A DNA stretch of 64,000 nucleotides from Diphasiastrum complanatum (taxonomy: Eukaryota > Streptophyta > Lycopodiopsida > Lycopodiales > Lycopodiaceae): NCBI GenBank assembly GCA_029204225.1, contig CM055102.1:46308361-46372360 (forward strand). The letters are read 5' to 3'. This document shows positions 45,110-58,180 of this stretch, piece after piece. Below the pieces are notes generated by a model. It ran no database searches, had not been told where the DNA came from, and saw nothing but the letters and a program-made list of their open reading frames with translations. Numbering within the stretch: position 1 is the first letter of the stretch; every line of letters starts with the position of its first letter. A program made the position numbers and the translations under genes.

Positions 45110-46960
45110 CTATAGAAAAAATGTTGTCTTCGAGGAAGATGACATCTCGACTAATTGAGATATGGCTCGACTCAACATCGTAGATTTGATGGGCCTTGTT
45201 TAATGTCAAGTATCCAATGAAGATACTCATGTAGCTAACAGGGTCAAGTTTCTTTCTTAGATTAGAGAGAATGTGTACATAACAAAGACAACCAAACACT
45301 CGAAGGTGTCTTCGACTTGGTTTGTAGCCATAGAAAGCTTTGAAAGGAGTCTTTGAGTCGACTACTTTGGTACTCGAATAGTTTTGCAAATAGCAAGCTG
45401 TTGAAACAACTTTAGCTCGAAAATTCTTGGTGAGCTGAGCGCTTGACATCATTGATCATGCTGTATTGAATAATATTCAGTTCTTCCTTTCAGCTACTCC
45501 ATTCTACTATGGTGTGTAGCAGGTGGTGAACTGATGATAAATGCCAAATGATGCCAGGTAGTCAAACATTTCGTCTGACAGAAACTCTCCACCATTGTCT
45601 ATACGCAGGGCAGGGTCTTGGGTCGTTGACTAGTCTGTGTCTCAGCAAATTGTTTGAAATCTTTGAAACAGTTGAAAACCTTAGACTTGTTCTTTATGAA
45701 CATAATACTAGTAAATCTCAAATAATCATCAATAAAAGTAATAAAATATAGTGTTGAACCCAAAGAGGGAGTACTCATAGGGTCACACAGATCACTATGT
45801 ATCAATTCTAGAATGGACTTAGCTCTAGTGGCTTGTCCCTTTGGGAATCTTGATCTAGGTTGTTTGCCTAGTAGGCACATCTCATAGACATGTCAAATGT
45901 CAGTGGAGGTAGTATTGATGTTTAAATCCTTGACCATACTATCATGATGCATATACAAGATTGATCTCATGTTTAAGTTTCCTAATTTTCGATGTCATAA
46001 ATGGGCATTTGAAGTACTCACATTAGTAGAAAGTGCATATTCATGACCTAGAATATAAAAATTACCTTCTTTGTTTGCAGAAAGGACTTCGTTATAGTTC
46101 TTATCAAAAATGGTACATTGCTTTGAATTGAACAAGGCTCTATAGCCCTGATCAGTGAGCTTGCTGACTGACAATAAATTTTTGGTCAGTTTGGGTACGT
46201 ACAGTACATCCTTGAGCAAGGTCAATTTACCATTTGGAAGATAAAGGTATATAGATCATTTGCCTTCAATTTGTAGTTCACTTGAGTCACCGAAGTAGAG
46301 ACATACTTTGAATCGGCTAGTGTGAGGTCTTCAAATAAGTACTTACATGAAGTCATTCAAATAGAGAGCGATTGTCTTTGAATTCAACGTAGATAAGCTT
46401 TTCCTTATTACTTTTTCCTACTGTAAATTTGTTGTCACCTTTTGTAGAGACAAGTCAGGAGCATTGCTTAGTAGCAATACTAGATTGTCGTAAGAGGGAG
46501 GAAGATTGGAATCTCCGTCCGAAACTAGCGAACCGATTGCAACTAACTGATTGAGTAGCTATTTGAATTCATTTAGATGATCAATGACTAGGGTTGCTTC
46601 CCTCATCTTGAGTGGTTCGGAAACTTCTTTCTCAGAAAGAGACAAGTCGCCGACATATGTCGTTTCGTATAGACATGTAAGAATGTCCCATGCCTCTTTG
46701 GAGTTGGAACAATTAGCTACATGAGCTATTTGTGAATCTTTAAAATTCAAAGATACAATGGCAAGAGCTTTGCCATCCTTAGTTTTCTAGGTGGGCATGT
46801 CAGGTTCAGCCGGCTTGGCTATCAAACCGTTGATGTATCCCTAGAGTTCTTTTTTAGTGAGTATCATCTTCATTATGAACTTCCACATGTGGAAGTCATC
46901 ACCGTTGAACTTATTGATCAAGTGGATTTCTGAAGATGTTTCTTTCATGATGAATGATCT
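45110..46960 (-). pseudogene. Copia gag, pre-integrase and integrase
   Basis: Gag near 46950-46500: a degraded HLINKFNGDDFHMWKF, NFKDSQIAHVANCSNSKEAW, DILTCLYE. The gag-pre-integrase domain (46225-45960) has LLKDVLYVPKLTKNLLSVSK, LTDQGYRALFN and HRKLGNLN. Integrase (45880-45110) has KSILELIHSDLCDPMSTPSL, YFITFIDDY, then LTKNFRAKVVSTACYLQNYS, FKAFYGYKPSRRHLRVFGCL and MSIFIGYLTLNKAHQIYDVE. It ends at SRDVIFLED near 45,115, so RT and RNase H are absent. A primer binding site and LTR lie upstream at 47,008-47,811. Confidence 0.87.
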
Positions 46961-47007
46961 AAGAAATTATAAAACAACTTTGAATACTAATAATAGTTTG
47001 GAACGAT

Positions 47008-47020
47008 GGCCCTGATACCA
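47008..47020 (-). other. Primer binding site, tRNA-Met-like
   Basis: Minus-strand TGGTATCAGGGCC, three bases from the LTR edge at 47024. GGG replaces the usual AGA. Confidence 0.82.
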
Positions 47021-47023
47021 CTC

Positions 47024-47811
47024 TGTTGGAGCTCTCATGATTAAGTGTGGAATAGGAAAGAGAGCTCAACATAGAATTGTAATAGGAGCTTTACCAAACT
47101 ATAGTTTCGAACCTAAACTTAGATCGACAAGAGGAATGTCTGGTAGGTGTCGAAGACAACCATGAAGGAAGTGAAACGGTTAGGCGTCTGAGATAGCCAT
47201 GCTTCCTTTGAGATTAGACATTTTGAATGTCAGGAGTATCGATGAGAGAGAAAATATCAGAAAGCATTGATAATGGAAACACATAAGAGAATAGAGAATC
47301 TGAATTAAGTTGTTGTGAATACAACAATTAGATCGCGATTCCATAATAGTTCATAGTAATTGAGCACTATGTGCTGTGATCTTACTTAGCTAGCTACAAA
47401 TTGAATAACTATCTCTACTTCCTGAATAGCTTTCACTCTCTTGAATATCTCTGATCCTAAGGAATCTAATAATTAAGATACAATGGAGTTCGTGGAGGAA
47501 CTTTGAATCACGCTAAGTTATTATTCGTGTTCTTGTCGCTCATCCATGCATTCATCACTCTTTTCACTTACATCTATCTTATTCATGAGTTGTCGTTATG
47601 TATATATACATGGAACAGCTACAACGACTGTGTGGACAACGAACGTGAAACAATGTAGTTAGCAAAAGGTACTAAAGTGAACTGTAATGTAGTCGGCATC
47701 GGACAGGACAGAGCAGTTGACAGGATGTGGATGACGTGGACCTCAAACTCAAAGACCTCAAACTCGAATGACTCAAATTTGGGTGTGTCGGAGTGAAGTT
47801 TAATTCCAACA
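47024..47811 (-). repeat. Copia 5' LTR, antisense, 788 bp
   Basis: Bounded by TGTTGG at 47024 and CCAACA at 47811, a perfect 6-bp terminal inverted pair, next to a primer binding site. It belongs to the element at 45110-46960. Its outer end abuts copia RT of another lineage at 47815, so the element inserted into an older copia. Confidence 0.83.
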
Positions 47812-47814
47812 AGA

Positions 47815-48560
47815 CCATCATCGATGCTGCCTCTCTTTGCAATCGATCATCCCATATTGCTTCAACAACTTTTTAGCATATTCGGACTGGTTCAAATGCA
47901 TGACTCCTCTCTTTCGGTCTCTTTCGGTCTGTAGCCCCAGACATTTTGTTGCCTCTCCTAGATCTGTGATTTCATAATTTGCAGATATTTGACTCTTCGT
48001 TTCATGGATTAACAACAAACAATTTCCTATCATCAAATAGTCATCCATAAATATTGTCAAAATCACAAACTTTTATTCTATCCTTTTAATGTACACATTG
48101 CAGTCAGGTTGTGTTGGATAGAAGTCTAGAGACTTTAGAAGACTATTGAACTTCTTCTACCAAGCTCACAAGGCCTGTTTTAAACCGTAGATACATCTAT
48201 GCAACCAACAAACATAATCTCAATTGTTTGGGTCTTCATAACTTTTAGACTGATTCATGAAAATTTCTTCATCTAAGTCTCCATGGAGGAAGGTTGTTTT
48301 GACATCAATCTCTAGGTCATATTTCGTAGTATAAGCAAGAGCAGTCGGATGCTCGACATCTTGACCATCGGGGAATATGTATCAAAGTAGTTGATACCAT
48401 ATATCTAAGTGTAGCCTTTCGCAACAAGTCGAGCTTTGTATCTTCCGACACTGCCATTTGATCTTAGCTTCCCATCGCAAGCTCTATAGCCACTGTGGAG
48501 GTGCATGACAGATGCGTCTATCCTCACTTCATACTTTTGCTTTAGTTTTTCTCTATAGTG
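47815..48560 (-). pseudogene. Copia RT fragment (older element)
   Basis: From 48560 down: YDLEIDVKTTFLHGDLDEEI, FMNQSKSYEDPNN, CWLHRCIYGLKQA, DFYPTQPDCNVYIKR, then FVILTIFMDDYLMIGN with FMDD at the catalytic YVDD position, ITDLGEATKCLGLQTER and LNQSEYAKKLLKQYGM. It is cut by the LTR at 47811. Confidence 0.86.
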
Positions 48561-48889
48561 GTTTTATTTTCTAGCCTATCCTCAACCCAAGATCCAAGCA
48601 CTCAAGCATCAAGGAGATGAAGTTAGTTGTCATGCGTAGGTTCGATCCCGTGAGAGCGATAGCATATCTCAGAATTCAACATGTATGGAAGATCCACATC
48701 TAACTCTAACATCCATTAACCCTATGATTCACAAAGAGATAGATACTTGCTTCTCTCTCTCTCTCTCTTTTTCTCTCACAAAAAGCATAAGAACATACAA
48801 TCCCAATAATATTCAAATCTAACAATTAGCAAATATAACAAAAGCATGAGGGATGAGAAAAAAGGATAGAGAGCAAGGACATTCACAAG
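48561..48889. other. No gene; short (CT)n tract
   Basis: Holds a CTCTCTCTCTCTCT tract at about 48752-48770. A GGTTCGATCCC word at 48639 looks like a tRNA B box but has no matching A box. Confidence 0.5.
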
Positions 48890-51800
48890 TCCATTTCATA
48901 AGAGAGCCAATCTGCTTATATTGAAATGAAGATTTGAACATGAGGAGCAACTCGAGTTGGCATCAACGGATATCTGCCAATTGTAAATTTGATGAATTAT
49001 GGGCCAATTTGGAGTATGGATACTGATTTGATCCAAAGAAATTCCCAAATCTTTCCATTTATTGCGTCTAAAGTAATGGCTGACGATCAATATAAATGAA
49101 AAATGCATTGCCAATAGATAATGTCGAAACTTTTTAAAAAAAATTAAAAAATCATGGCCAACGCTTCGCGTTTAGTTGTCAAACAATTCTTCTCCGTATT
49201 CGTAAGTTGTCTGCTTGCAAACGTGATAGGATAATCCTTCTTGTATTCACCTGGCTGCATCAAAACTAATCCAATGGCATATTTCGATGCATCAGTGTGA
49301 ACGTGAAACTCAATTGTCCAGATTGGAGCTCGTAGTATCGGTGCAGAAGCTAAAGCTTTCTCCAATTTCTCAAATGCTTCCTCTACTGTCCAAATTGTTA
49401 CAATGGTCAATTTATATATAGGTCTTGCTAAATCCGCAAAGAATAGTATGAATATCCGATAGTAGTTTGCATGACCCATAAAAACATAGACTCCTCAAAT
49501 TATTCCTGGCGGTGGTAACTCGATAATGACTTTGATTTAACCTCCTTTGTTTCTGGTTCTTTCTCTTCAGGTTCATGATGAGCTTTTGGTAACATAATCA
49601 CCACATCATCCAAAGTATAGCATTTGAAATGCTCAGGCATATCATGCTGGACTTCTTCTTATTGTTCTTTTTCATAAGGGTTGATCTTTGATCTCTGTTT
49701 AGCTTTCTTGGCAAGAATTGATCTTGAAGGCGGTGACTCTCTAGAAGATGTGCGCTTCTCTTAAGGTGACGACTTCCTTGATAATGATTTCTTGTGAGAA
49801 TTCCGACTTGAAGTATCACCCTTGACCTTTGCTTTTCTTTTATCCAATAAAGGTGGTACATTCTTAGAATCAACTTCTTGAGATGATTTTTTCCATTTTA
49901 GGACCATATTATAGTGTTGCTTAGCTTGTTTCTTTGTCATAGGCCCTGCCATCTTATCCTCCTTCGATATAACTACTTTTGGCAGTTTTATTGTTGGCTC
50001 ATCCGGATATCTTGAACTCCATATCTTGTAGGATCCATATGATTGAGAATTTGCTCATCCGTAAGTTTTGCCTCTCCATCGTAAGTCAAAGAATGACTAA
50101 CATGTATTAGATCATCTTCAATCGAATCTGGAATTGGGTCAGTTGATATCCAAGCTAGGTTCATTATATTCAATGAAAAAGTGATCGGCGTGTCCAAAGT
50201 TCTTGATCAAGTAAGGGAATTTTGCTCAACTCCAATTGATTATTTTGTTGGCACATATAGTCTATTGTACAATCCACTATTGCAAGAGCTTAATTCCAAT
50301 TGACAGTGTCGATTTTAGAGTCATAATGGACTCCCAGAGTCTTCACTTATCGATCACAAGTATGATTTGTTGTCGATGAATCATCATCCCCTCTTTGGAC
50401 TACTGGCTTGATCGTCCAAGTGATTGGATCTACTTTGACCGCACGCTGATGATTCTCAGAAGTAATTTTGCCGGTGCCCCAATTCTGAACTACTTGCACA
50501 ACTCGTAACCATGGACGTCCCAACAAAACTCGATATACATTTGGTGCGTCAGATAAGTCCATTACTACAAAAGTAATGACAAACTGTACTCTAGCTATTT
50601 TGACATGTATGTCTTCAACCATTCCTCTCGGATGGTGGACTGTTGTTTGATCAGCTAGCTTGATGGCAAAAGTGGTAGACTTCAGCTTGGTAAGTCCCCA
50701 TTTCATAGTTAGGTTGAAATCAAATTAACTCCTGAATCTCCATCAATCATGGCTGCTTCTTTACTAAACTATCTATGTTGTATCGACAGGGTGATGTTTT
50801 TCTGCTCACTTTCCCAGGCTGCTCCCACATTGAGTACTTTGTTAGATTCTTCAAACCCAGCACAAAAAAGTGGCTTCTAACAGATTTTGGTGGTTGTATC
50901 TTAGTCAATCTTCCTGCTAATATTTCTTTTGCTTTCGGCACCAACTTAAGAAATTCTCTTAGTGTAATATCCATCTTACTAGACAACGTATTCATGATCA
51001 TTTCTGTTTGCGGTGCTCTGGGAATGGATAGCGATCCTCAATATTCAATTGTATTGCACGCAGATCTTTTGGTGAATGGTTTTTAGTTGTTCTGTCATCT
51101 TGAAAGGTTCTTCATGATGGTGCAACTGTGTATTAACATCTATTTTTGGATCTGCTTGTGGCATAGACGGAGAAGGGACTTTGGCTGCTACTTTGGCAGC
51201 TTCTAGGGCTTCTTCTTCTTGCCATTGTCTCATATCCTGGTATCTCTTCTTTTCTGCTTTGAAATTTGGATACACGCCTGATGTGGTTGGTATATCTCTA
51301 GTTGGTGCAAATTCAATAAGTACTGGATCAACTAAAACTCCTTTCTGTTTCTGAGCTCTGGTAACAACCATCAAAGGTACAATTGGTTCAAGCTAAAATA
51401 CTGGTCTTTTTTTTTATTGTAATCATGTTCACTAGAGCAGTAATTGGAGGTGGTTTGGGTCTTGTAGGACAATCTTTATAACAGTGTCCATAACCATAGT
51501 CTCTACATAATGGTACAAACTTTCTTTTCTTTGGACATTCAGCAATTCTATGGTTTTCTCTGCATGCAAAACATCCAAGTGGCGCTCTGGTCCATTGTCT
51601 AGCTGCTTGTTGTTGCGCAGCAGCATAGATAGCATACTGCTCTGAAGACTACTCTCATAATCATGGCTATAGTTCCATTGCTCATTAGCACGATGAGGTT
51701 CTGGTTCCATTAGATTAGCAGGAGGAGCACTCTATTCTGTTGGAGCTGCCAGAGCTAGTCGTTCTGGAAATCCAAGGCCAAAGTTAAAAGGCTTATCATC

Positions 51801-52060
51801 AGGCCCTTTTGAATAAGTAGGTTCTCGATACTAAAACTTAGCATACCTTTGCTGGATAATCCAAGGATTAAATGAGCAAAAAGCTGTTTCATGACCCGTA
51901 GAATTGCACAAATGACAAATAGTATTCGTCATTCATTGTTTCAACATTGGACATATTTCATAGTGTGATTGCCCGCACAAATTGAACACCAGACATTTTC
52001 GTGACTAGGCTTCAATTGCAACTACTACGATTGAGCGTTGTCACAGCCACACATCTAGAC
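48890..52060 (-). pseudogene. Ty3/gypsy element lacking the RT core
   Basis: Minus strand, from 52060 down. Gag knuckles (CHLCNSTGHETAFC near 51,900; CFACRENHRIAEC near 51,560; a further Cys/His pattern near 51,500) are followed by MMVVTRAQKQKGVLVDPVLI at 51374. A protease-like part follows, with IDGDSGVN near 50,745, then TFAIKLADQTTVHHPRGM and VYRVLLGRPWLRVVQ. After a Lys/Ser-rich region the sequence goes straight to MGHANYYRIFILFFADLARP, the segment that follows RT. RNase H is present (HVHTDASKYAIGLVLMQPGE, SRQLTNTEKNCLTTKREALA) and decays to about 48890. RT motifs are absent between 49,500 and 49,600. Confidence 0.83.
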
Positions 52061-52137
52061 AATTACTGAGGTATGATACCTAGCATTTGTTTGAAAACAT
52101 TGCTTTTGGACAGCGATGCTAAATCTGATAGGAAATT

Positions 52138-54950
52138 ATGGAGGGTCCTGTTGCACGTTTCACTTCTATCTCCAAAACTAAATACGGTTATTTTAAAGGA
52201 ACTTCTTTAGATGATGCAGATAGCTATGTCTCACAATTTGAGTCAATCGCTAATGTGAATAACGAGGGAACTGACGTAGACAAATTACGAATTTTCCCTG
52301 GTCTGCTAAGAAAGCAGGCGTGCATATGGTATAGTCAAATTGAACCAGGCCGTGTAGGAACCTGGTACTTGCTGAAAGATGCATTTCTGAACCAACACGT
52401 AAGGTTCAAAATCTCATAGGAAAACTAACCGGTGTATATCCCGTAGATATGCAGATCGAATGGTTTTTGGCTGGTTTACCACCAAAGATTGATCAATATT
52501 GCAGACAAGGGGACATGACCTCCTTAGCAGCAATAATAACTAACTTAAAAATTTCGAGACCTCAAAACTAGCACGAAAGCGACGGTCAAAAGTCGAAGAC
52601 TGATTCTAGTGACAGCAATGAGGATTCAGATTTTGATTCAAGTACTAGCTCTTCAAGCTCGGAATCTGAGAGCAGCGATTCATCAAAATCAGAAGCTGAC
52701 AAAGGAGAGAGAAAGAATAAATGATGAATTAAACGAAAGGACGACACAAAAGTTGTCGAGGATAAGTCGTCAACTTCTAAAGTTAAAAAGCTTTGGAAGA
52801 GTAATATGGCTGACCTTAATTAAAAGTTTAATGACTTGAAAGTGCAGATCTTTGAAGTTGCAGATAAAAGACCAAAAGCATCTTCTTCCAACTCAAGAAT
52901 GTGGTGTACGAAATGTGGAATTTCTACACACACTAAGGAAGACTACACTACTGTGAATGTCAAATACATTGAAGATCCTGCCCTGGAGGTACTTGTTATT
53001 TTTCAAAATGATGCAACTACTAACTATGTACAGGGTACTGCAGCATCAGCCCAGCATGACAGACCCAAGTTTGCACCAAGAAGGCATAATCCTCCTGAAT
53101 TTGTTGGACCAGCGAAGTCTCAAACCGTGATTAAACCAGTTTTGGGCAACTGCTACAACTGTGGAGAGCCGGGACATTTTTCTCCTCACTGTCCTCAACT
53201 GCAAAAGTCGATTGGTTATGTACCATTATGTTCGAATTGCAAAGAGCCTGGTCACAAGTATCTTGATTGCCCTCAGCCGCAGAAGTCGCGACCCAAATAT
53301 CAATATGTAGCAACACCAGTTGCTGCAGACACGAAAGAGAAAGCTGCGACTGATGCTGTTGTGCAGAGAATTGACATAATTGAGGGAAAACTGACAAAGA
53401 CAAAAGATCAGTCCTGGCCAAGTGACGTGGAGAAATTATTCAAAGTCACAACGAGAAGCAAAAGCTCTTTGAAACCTGATCAAAAATCTTCGACAAAGCG
53501 CGGAAAATCCTCGAAGAATAAATCCTCTAGCAAAACAACGAACAAATCTATGACTAAGGAAGATCTCAAAGATGACCCTGACTATGACCTCAATGCTGTG
53601 AAGTTATTTGCAAAAGATATCTTGATGGAAGCAAAGGAAATCATCAACGCTAAACTTCAGACAACTGCTGTAGAAAAGGTGGTCACTTTCGAGGAAGAGG
53701 ACGAAAAAATCATGAACACAAAATTGTCTAGCGCTGTTATTGATAAACCAACCTCGAAATCAAAGACGAAAGAATATGACATCATGACTGATATTGGATC
53801 CCTTCGTCCGAACATTACTTTTGAACAGCTGTTGGCAGATAACACTTATTACAGAAAGCAACTGAAAGGTCTTTCTATGCCCAAAAAGAAGAAAAAAGTT
53901 TCTCTGCTAGATGTTGTCTATCGATTTAGGTGATCTTAGTGCACCTGAGATTGATATTACCATTGCGGGATGCCTGATCAAAAAAGTGCCAATTGACTCT
54001 GGTTCCAGTGTAAATATTATAACAGAAGACACAGCTCATGCTCTGGGGCTGACTGACATTCAACCGACACAGCGAAACATCAAGTTAGCTGATTCGACAT
54101 GACGAAAACCTGTTGGAAAACTGAAGGATGTCATTGTCTACATTCAAGCCAAGCCATTCACAATGAATTTCATTGTTATCAAACCAATCGGTTTTCATTC
54201 TATTTTGTGCTGATTGGACGACCTTGGCTTTATCAATCAAATGCAAGTGTACGTTAGAAATCCAGAGAGCTGAGATTTCAAACTGGTGAGACCAATAACC
54301 GACGTAAGCCAGCAGAACAAATCATAACCTGGAGTCATGACAATTATGAAGGTGAAACTCCTTTGTCCGACACCAACTTTACATCTAAAAAATCTTCGTA
54401 TGCCTTAAATATTTTTCTCAATGGATATGATATTGAAGTGCAGTACTTTGAATGTTATGAGAATGTTGATGACGAAGAATTCTTCGATGCCTACGACGTT
54501 GAAGCGGATGTTTCATATGAAGAAATTAACGTTGCAGACACGAACTCGAAAGAGTCTAACGATTCGAGTGACAAATCTGAACACGAATTTGGTAACAAGA
54601 ACCAGGTTGACGACAAGAAAACATATGTAGAGTCAACCATGTGTGAAATTCATGGCCATACTAAGGCCAGTATGACAGAAGGTATCATTTTACCAGATTT
54701 TACTGAATTGATTGAATTTGCACCTGGCAGATTTGTGTATGTTTCGAAGTCACTTGGAGAATCGGAGTTAGTGGAATTCACTGAACTATTGAAGGAATAT
54801 CAAGACGTTTTTGCCTGGTCGCTCGACGATTTGAAGGGTATACCTGCAAAATTCGGAGAGCACCGAATTGATCTTAAGGAAGATGTTGTACCTATTCGAC
54901 AGAGACAATATCATCTCAGATACCAACCAATTTACGTGAACTAAGAGGTT
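52138..54950 (+). pseudogene. Ty3/gypsy gag and protease
   Basis: Gag starts at 52138 (MEGPVARFTSISKTK) and reads YFKGTSLDDADSYVSQFESI, VDKLRIFPGLLRKQACIWYS, then shifts near 52,420 and 52,600. A 365-codon frame (52836-53933) has a degenerate knuckle (CTKC-x4-H, residues 24-32) and two intact CCHC knuckles (C106/C109/H114/C119 and C132/C135/H140/C145), then Lys/Ser-rich sequence and DIMTDIGSLRPNITFEQLLA. The protease at 53911-54102 has VPIDSGSSVNIITEDTAHAL, with D-S-G intact. The linker (54363-54944) includes IEFAPGRFVYVSKSLGESEL, YQDVFAWSLDDLKGIPAKFG and PIRQRQYHLRY, the start of RT. It resembles the minus-strand gag at 8811-10740. Confidence 0.88.
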
Positions 54951-54960
54951 TCTTAGGACA
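54905..54960 (+). other. Deletion junction removing the RT core
   Basis: PIRQRQYHLRY (the RT entry) is followed at once by sequence that in the next frame encodes PTNLRELRGFLGHVGYYRRF, which normally lies after the RT palm and thumb. Roughly 150-200 residues including the catalytic YxDD are absent. Confidence 0.82.
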
Positions 54961-56840
54961 TGTTGGCTATTACAGGAGATTTATTTAAAATCATGCTTCT
55001 ATTGCTACTTCTCTTACACATCTACTGAAGAAACAAGTAGAATACTTGTGGACAAATGAACAGTAAAAAGCATTCGAAGATCTTAAGCAAAGGTTGATTA
55101 ATGCTCCTATTCTGAGACCACCCAACTGGGCTATTTTATTTCACAGTTATGTGGACTTTTTGCATTTGCTATTGGCGTCTGTCTAAGCCAGAAGGACGAC
55201 CGAAAGAAGGATCATCCCATCTACTATGCGAGTCGACAGCTCAGTGCATCAGAGAAAAATTATTCGGCTACAAAAAGGGAAGCACTTGGCATGATTTTCA
55301 CTGTTAAAAAATTTCAACATTATTTGCTAGGATGTGTATTTATTTTTCATGTGGATCATTATGCTCTTAAGTATCTTGTAAATAAACCAGATCTATCAGG
55401 ACGAATTGCTCGATGGGTTCTACTTCTGCAAGAATTTACTTATCAAATAGAGCTTCGTCAAGAAAAATATTATACGAATGCTGATTATTTATTGCGACTC
55501 AGCACTAAAAAAAATTGAAGATCTTATCAATGATGATTTTCCAGACGAACATTTATTCGAGATTTCATCTACAAATTTGTTATATTCTGATATTATTATC
55601 TTAAGGATCAGATATATATGGATGGTTACAATTTGGAGCAAAAGCAAAAGACAGTTTTTCAATATAAAGTAGCACCTTATACAATTATTAACAATGTTCT
55701 GTACAAGCTTGGTGCTGACCATCAACTACAAAGATGTCTCGAAACTGAAGACATTAAAAAAGTTCGTTAAAGTCTTACACTCAGAAGATGTTGGTGGACA
55801 TTTTGCTTTGAAGAATACAGTTAATAAAATATTGACTGCCAAGTATTGGTGACCAACAATGTTCAAGGATGTATCAAATTTTATTCGTTCATGTGATCCA
55901 TGCCAGAGATCTGGTAAGCCTCCAAAGAAATGAATTGGTCTGTTGACACCCAATCCCTGCCTCTTGCACCATTCGAGAAGTGGGGGATTGACTTTGGTTG
56001 GTCCAATCAAAACCTGTTACTTGATAGACGACAATGTCGTTTATATTCTAGTTGCCACAGATTATGCTACCAATAAACGTTGAAACAGAGGCGACGAAAC
56101 GAAACGATGCGGAAAACTATCGTGCGTTCTTATCAAAAGTATAATCACAAGATATGGTTGTCCATCCCACTTGAATTAGTAAGTGGACCGATTGAACACA
56201 TTTTTCTAAATGATACGATACGGTTGCCTGACAACTTATTTCTTAATCAAACATAGAAAACTACACCGTATAATTCAAAAGCTAACGATGTGACAGAAAG
56301 AGCTAATGGACTATTATGTAAGATCCTGACTAAAAATTACTATGCACATGCAACGGATATGGATCAGAAAATACCATCAGTTCTTTGGCTTATCGCAACA
56401 CAAGAGAAAATCACGACGAAACAGACACCATATTTCCTTACATATGGTATGCATCCTATCTTGCCAATTGAATTTGAGGTGAAAACCTTTCGTATTCAAG
56501 CTCAACGAACAGATGCAGGATTTATAAACGAAAGGTTGACTATTATTGAAGAACCAGCTGAAGTTCGAGAGACTTCACAAAAACTAATGGAGGAAATCTA
56601 GAAACAAAGAAAGAAGAAATATGACAGTCAATATAAAAAAAGTGATCTTAAGCCGATGATTATGCGCTAATATAGACAATCACCATCAAAAGTTCCCTGG
56701 AAAATTCCATATGCGATGGCTTGGACCGTATAAAGTCATAGAGGTGTTTGACAATGGTTCTATGCAACTTCAATCACTTGAAGGTGAACTATTACCGACA
56801 CGTATTAACTGGTCCAGACTAAAGAAATACTACCTTTGAC
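54951..56840 (+). pseudogene. Ty3/gypsy RNase H and integrase
   Basis: RNase H: FAIGVCLSQ-like, SRQLSASEKNYSAT, REALGMIFTVKKFQHYLLGC, FHVDHYALKYLVNKPDLSGR, then FTYQIELRQEKYYTNADYLL. Integrase: the HHCC finger (GGHFALKNTV, CDPCQRSGKPPKK) and catalytic-core remnants with gaps. The Glu region is decayed (KANDVTERANGLL near 56,280-56,310). It continues DMDQKIPSVLWLIATQEK, QTPYFLTYGMHPILPIEFEV and a C-terminal tail (MRWLGPYKVIEVFDNGSMQL). Several stops and shifts. No 3' LTR could be defined after 56,840. Confidence 0.87.
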
Positions 56841-57964
56841 CAGAATTTTTTTTTTCATTATTTATTCCTATTATTTTCTAGTATTTTTTTAAAAATAATC
56901 GCGAATTTTCTTTTATCTTGTCTAAAAAAAAAAATTTCCTTTTCTTTTCTTTCTAGAAATTTTCGAGAATTTTTCTTGACTTCTCTCAATCTTTCAATAT
57001 CATTTAAAAAGTAATTTTCGAGAAATTTTCTAGTATGTTGCTAAAATTTTCGTGAGATTCCGTACATATTTTTTTTTAAAAAGATCCTTCGAGGAAGTTT
57101 CACGAAACTTTCTAGATCTTTCTAGCATATTTTTGAGAATCTTTCGAGAATCTCTCGACCTATATTTTGTATTTCTCCATTAAAGATGATGGCCTGTGAT
57201 CATCATTATTCACACGTGTGTACGCTCACAGATATGTTTTTCCTTAATTTTTTTTTTTTTTTTACAAACGATCTTCCTTCATTAAAATCGATCTGACCAA
57301 TTATAGTTTCAAACACTGAGCCATGCACGTCCTCCATAAATGGATAGTGACAGATGTCAAATCACCATGCCATGTCATCATCCCTTCCACACCGCTACTG
57401 CTTATCAGAGTTATTTTCTATTTTTCCTCTTTACACTTTCTATCTACGAAGTTTATGCTTTCCTGCACTCACTCTTTGCGATCAAAGCACCTTTTGTGAA
57501 CTATTGCGATCTACGAAGCTATTGTTCAACATTCAAACAATGGCTGATGCGGATGCTATCATTTCAATTCAAAATTTTGGATATATAATAGATGCTCTTG
57601 CGGATAATCCAATGTGCTTCAGCGTTATCACATACAAAGCCTTTTTGCGCTGGATTAAGCACCAAAAGGTTTTCTGGAGTTGGAGCCCATGTATCATGAC
57701 TCTGCGCTCATTTTGATTATATTGAGTGATCAAGAGAAAACCATGCTGATAGAAAGATTGTTGGTTCCCAAGCCAATAGATCTTTCCAGCATCTTTTCTA
57801 TACCTATTCCGGTTCCAGTTGATGCTTGCACCAGCAATCGAAGTAGCAACCACCACTGCTATGAGAGATAGCATTTTTCTTTTCTGCTCTACTCACTACG
57901 TCTCTCTCTCTGTCTCTGTCTCTCACATAAATTCCGACTATTCTTCTATATGTTTATGATTCAG
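56841..57964. other. No gene; LTR-like 3' region
   Basis: Repeated TTTCGAGAATTTTTC and TTTCTAGAAATTTTCGAG words at 56,940-57,150 may be part of a gypsy 3' region. A (CT)n patch is near 57,902. Two overlapping open frames at 57,340-57,716 have no family features. Confidence 0.4.
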
Positions 57965-58180
57965 AAATGATAGTTTATATCTCCACTGTGTGGAGTTTAC
58001 AAGATAGCTAAACGCAGAATCACAAGACTAGTTAACAAAAATCAACTGATCAGTTACGCTCCGTCGTTGCCACTCGTTTCAGCTGGGTGTAAAGTCTACG
58101 ACTCCAAGCCCGTTGAGCTTCCAGTTGGCAACGCGAAAGATTCCTCTTTGTTTGTTTCGTTCTTTTCATTTGTTTCGTAT
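57965..58180 (-). repeat. Copia LTR fragment, related to 34250-34440
   Basis: Shares ATCTCCACTGTGTGGAGTTT, ACAAGATAG, AGAATCACAAGAC, ATCAACT-AT-AGTTA, and GAGCTTCCAGTTGGCAACGCGAA with the LTR at 33950-34591, in the same orientation. There is no coding part nearby. Confidence 0.75.

Noticed and set aside
48625-48665. GGTTCGATCCC, a tRNA B-box-like word
   Set aside because: No A box at the right distance upstream and no cloverleaf could be drawn.
53131-53421. Minus-strand frame opposite gypsy gag
   Set aside because: Shadow of the zinc-knuckle coding strand.
57340-57716. Two overlapping plus-strand frames
   Set aside because: No domain, low-complexity flanks, no splice signals that extend them.
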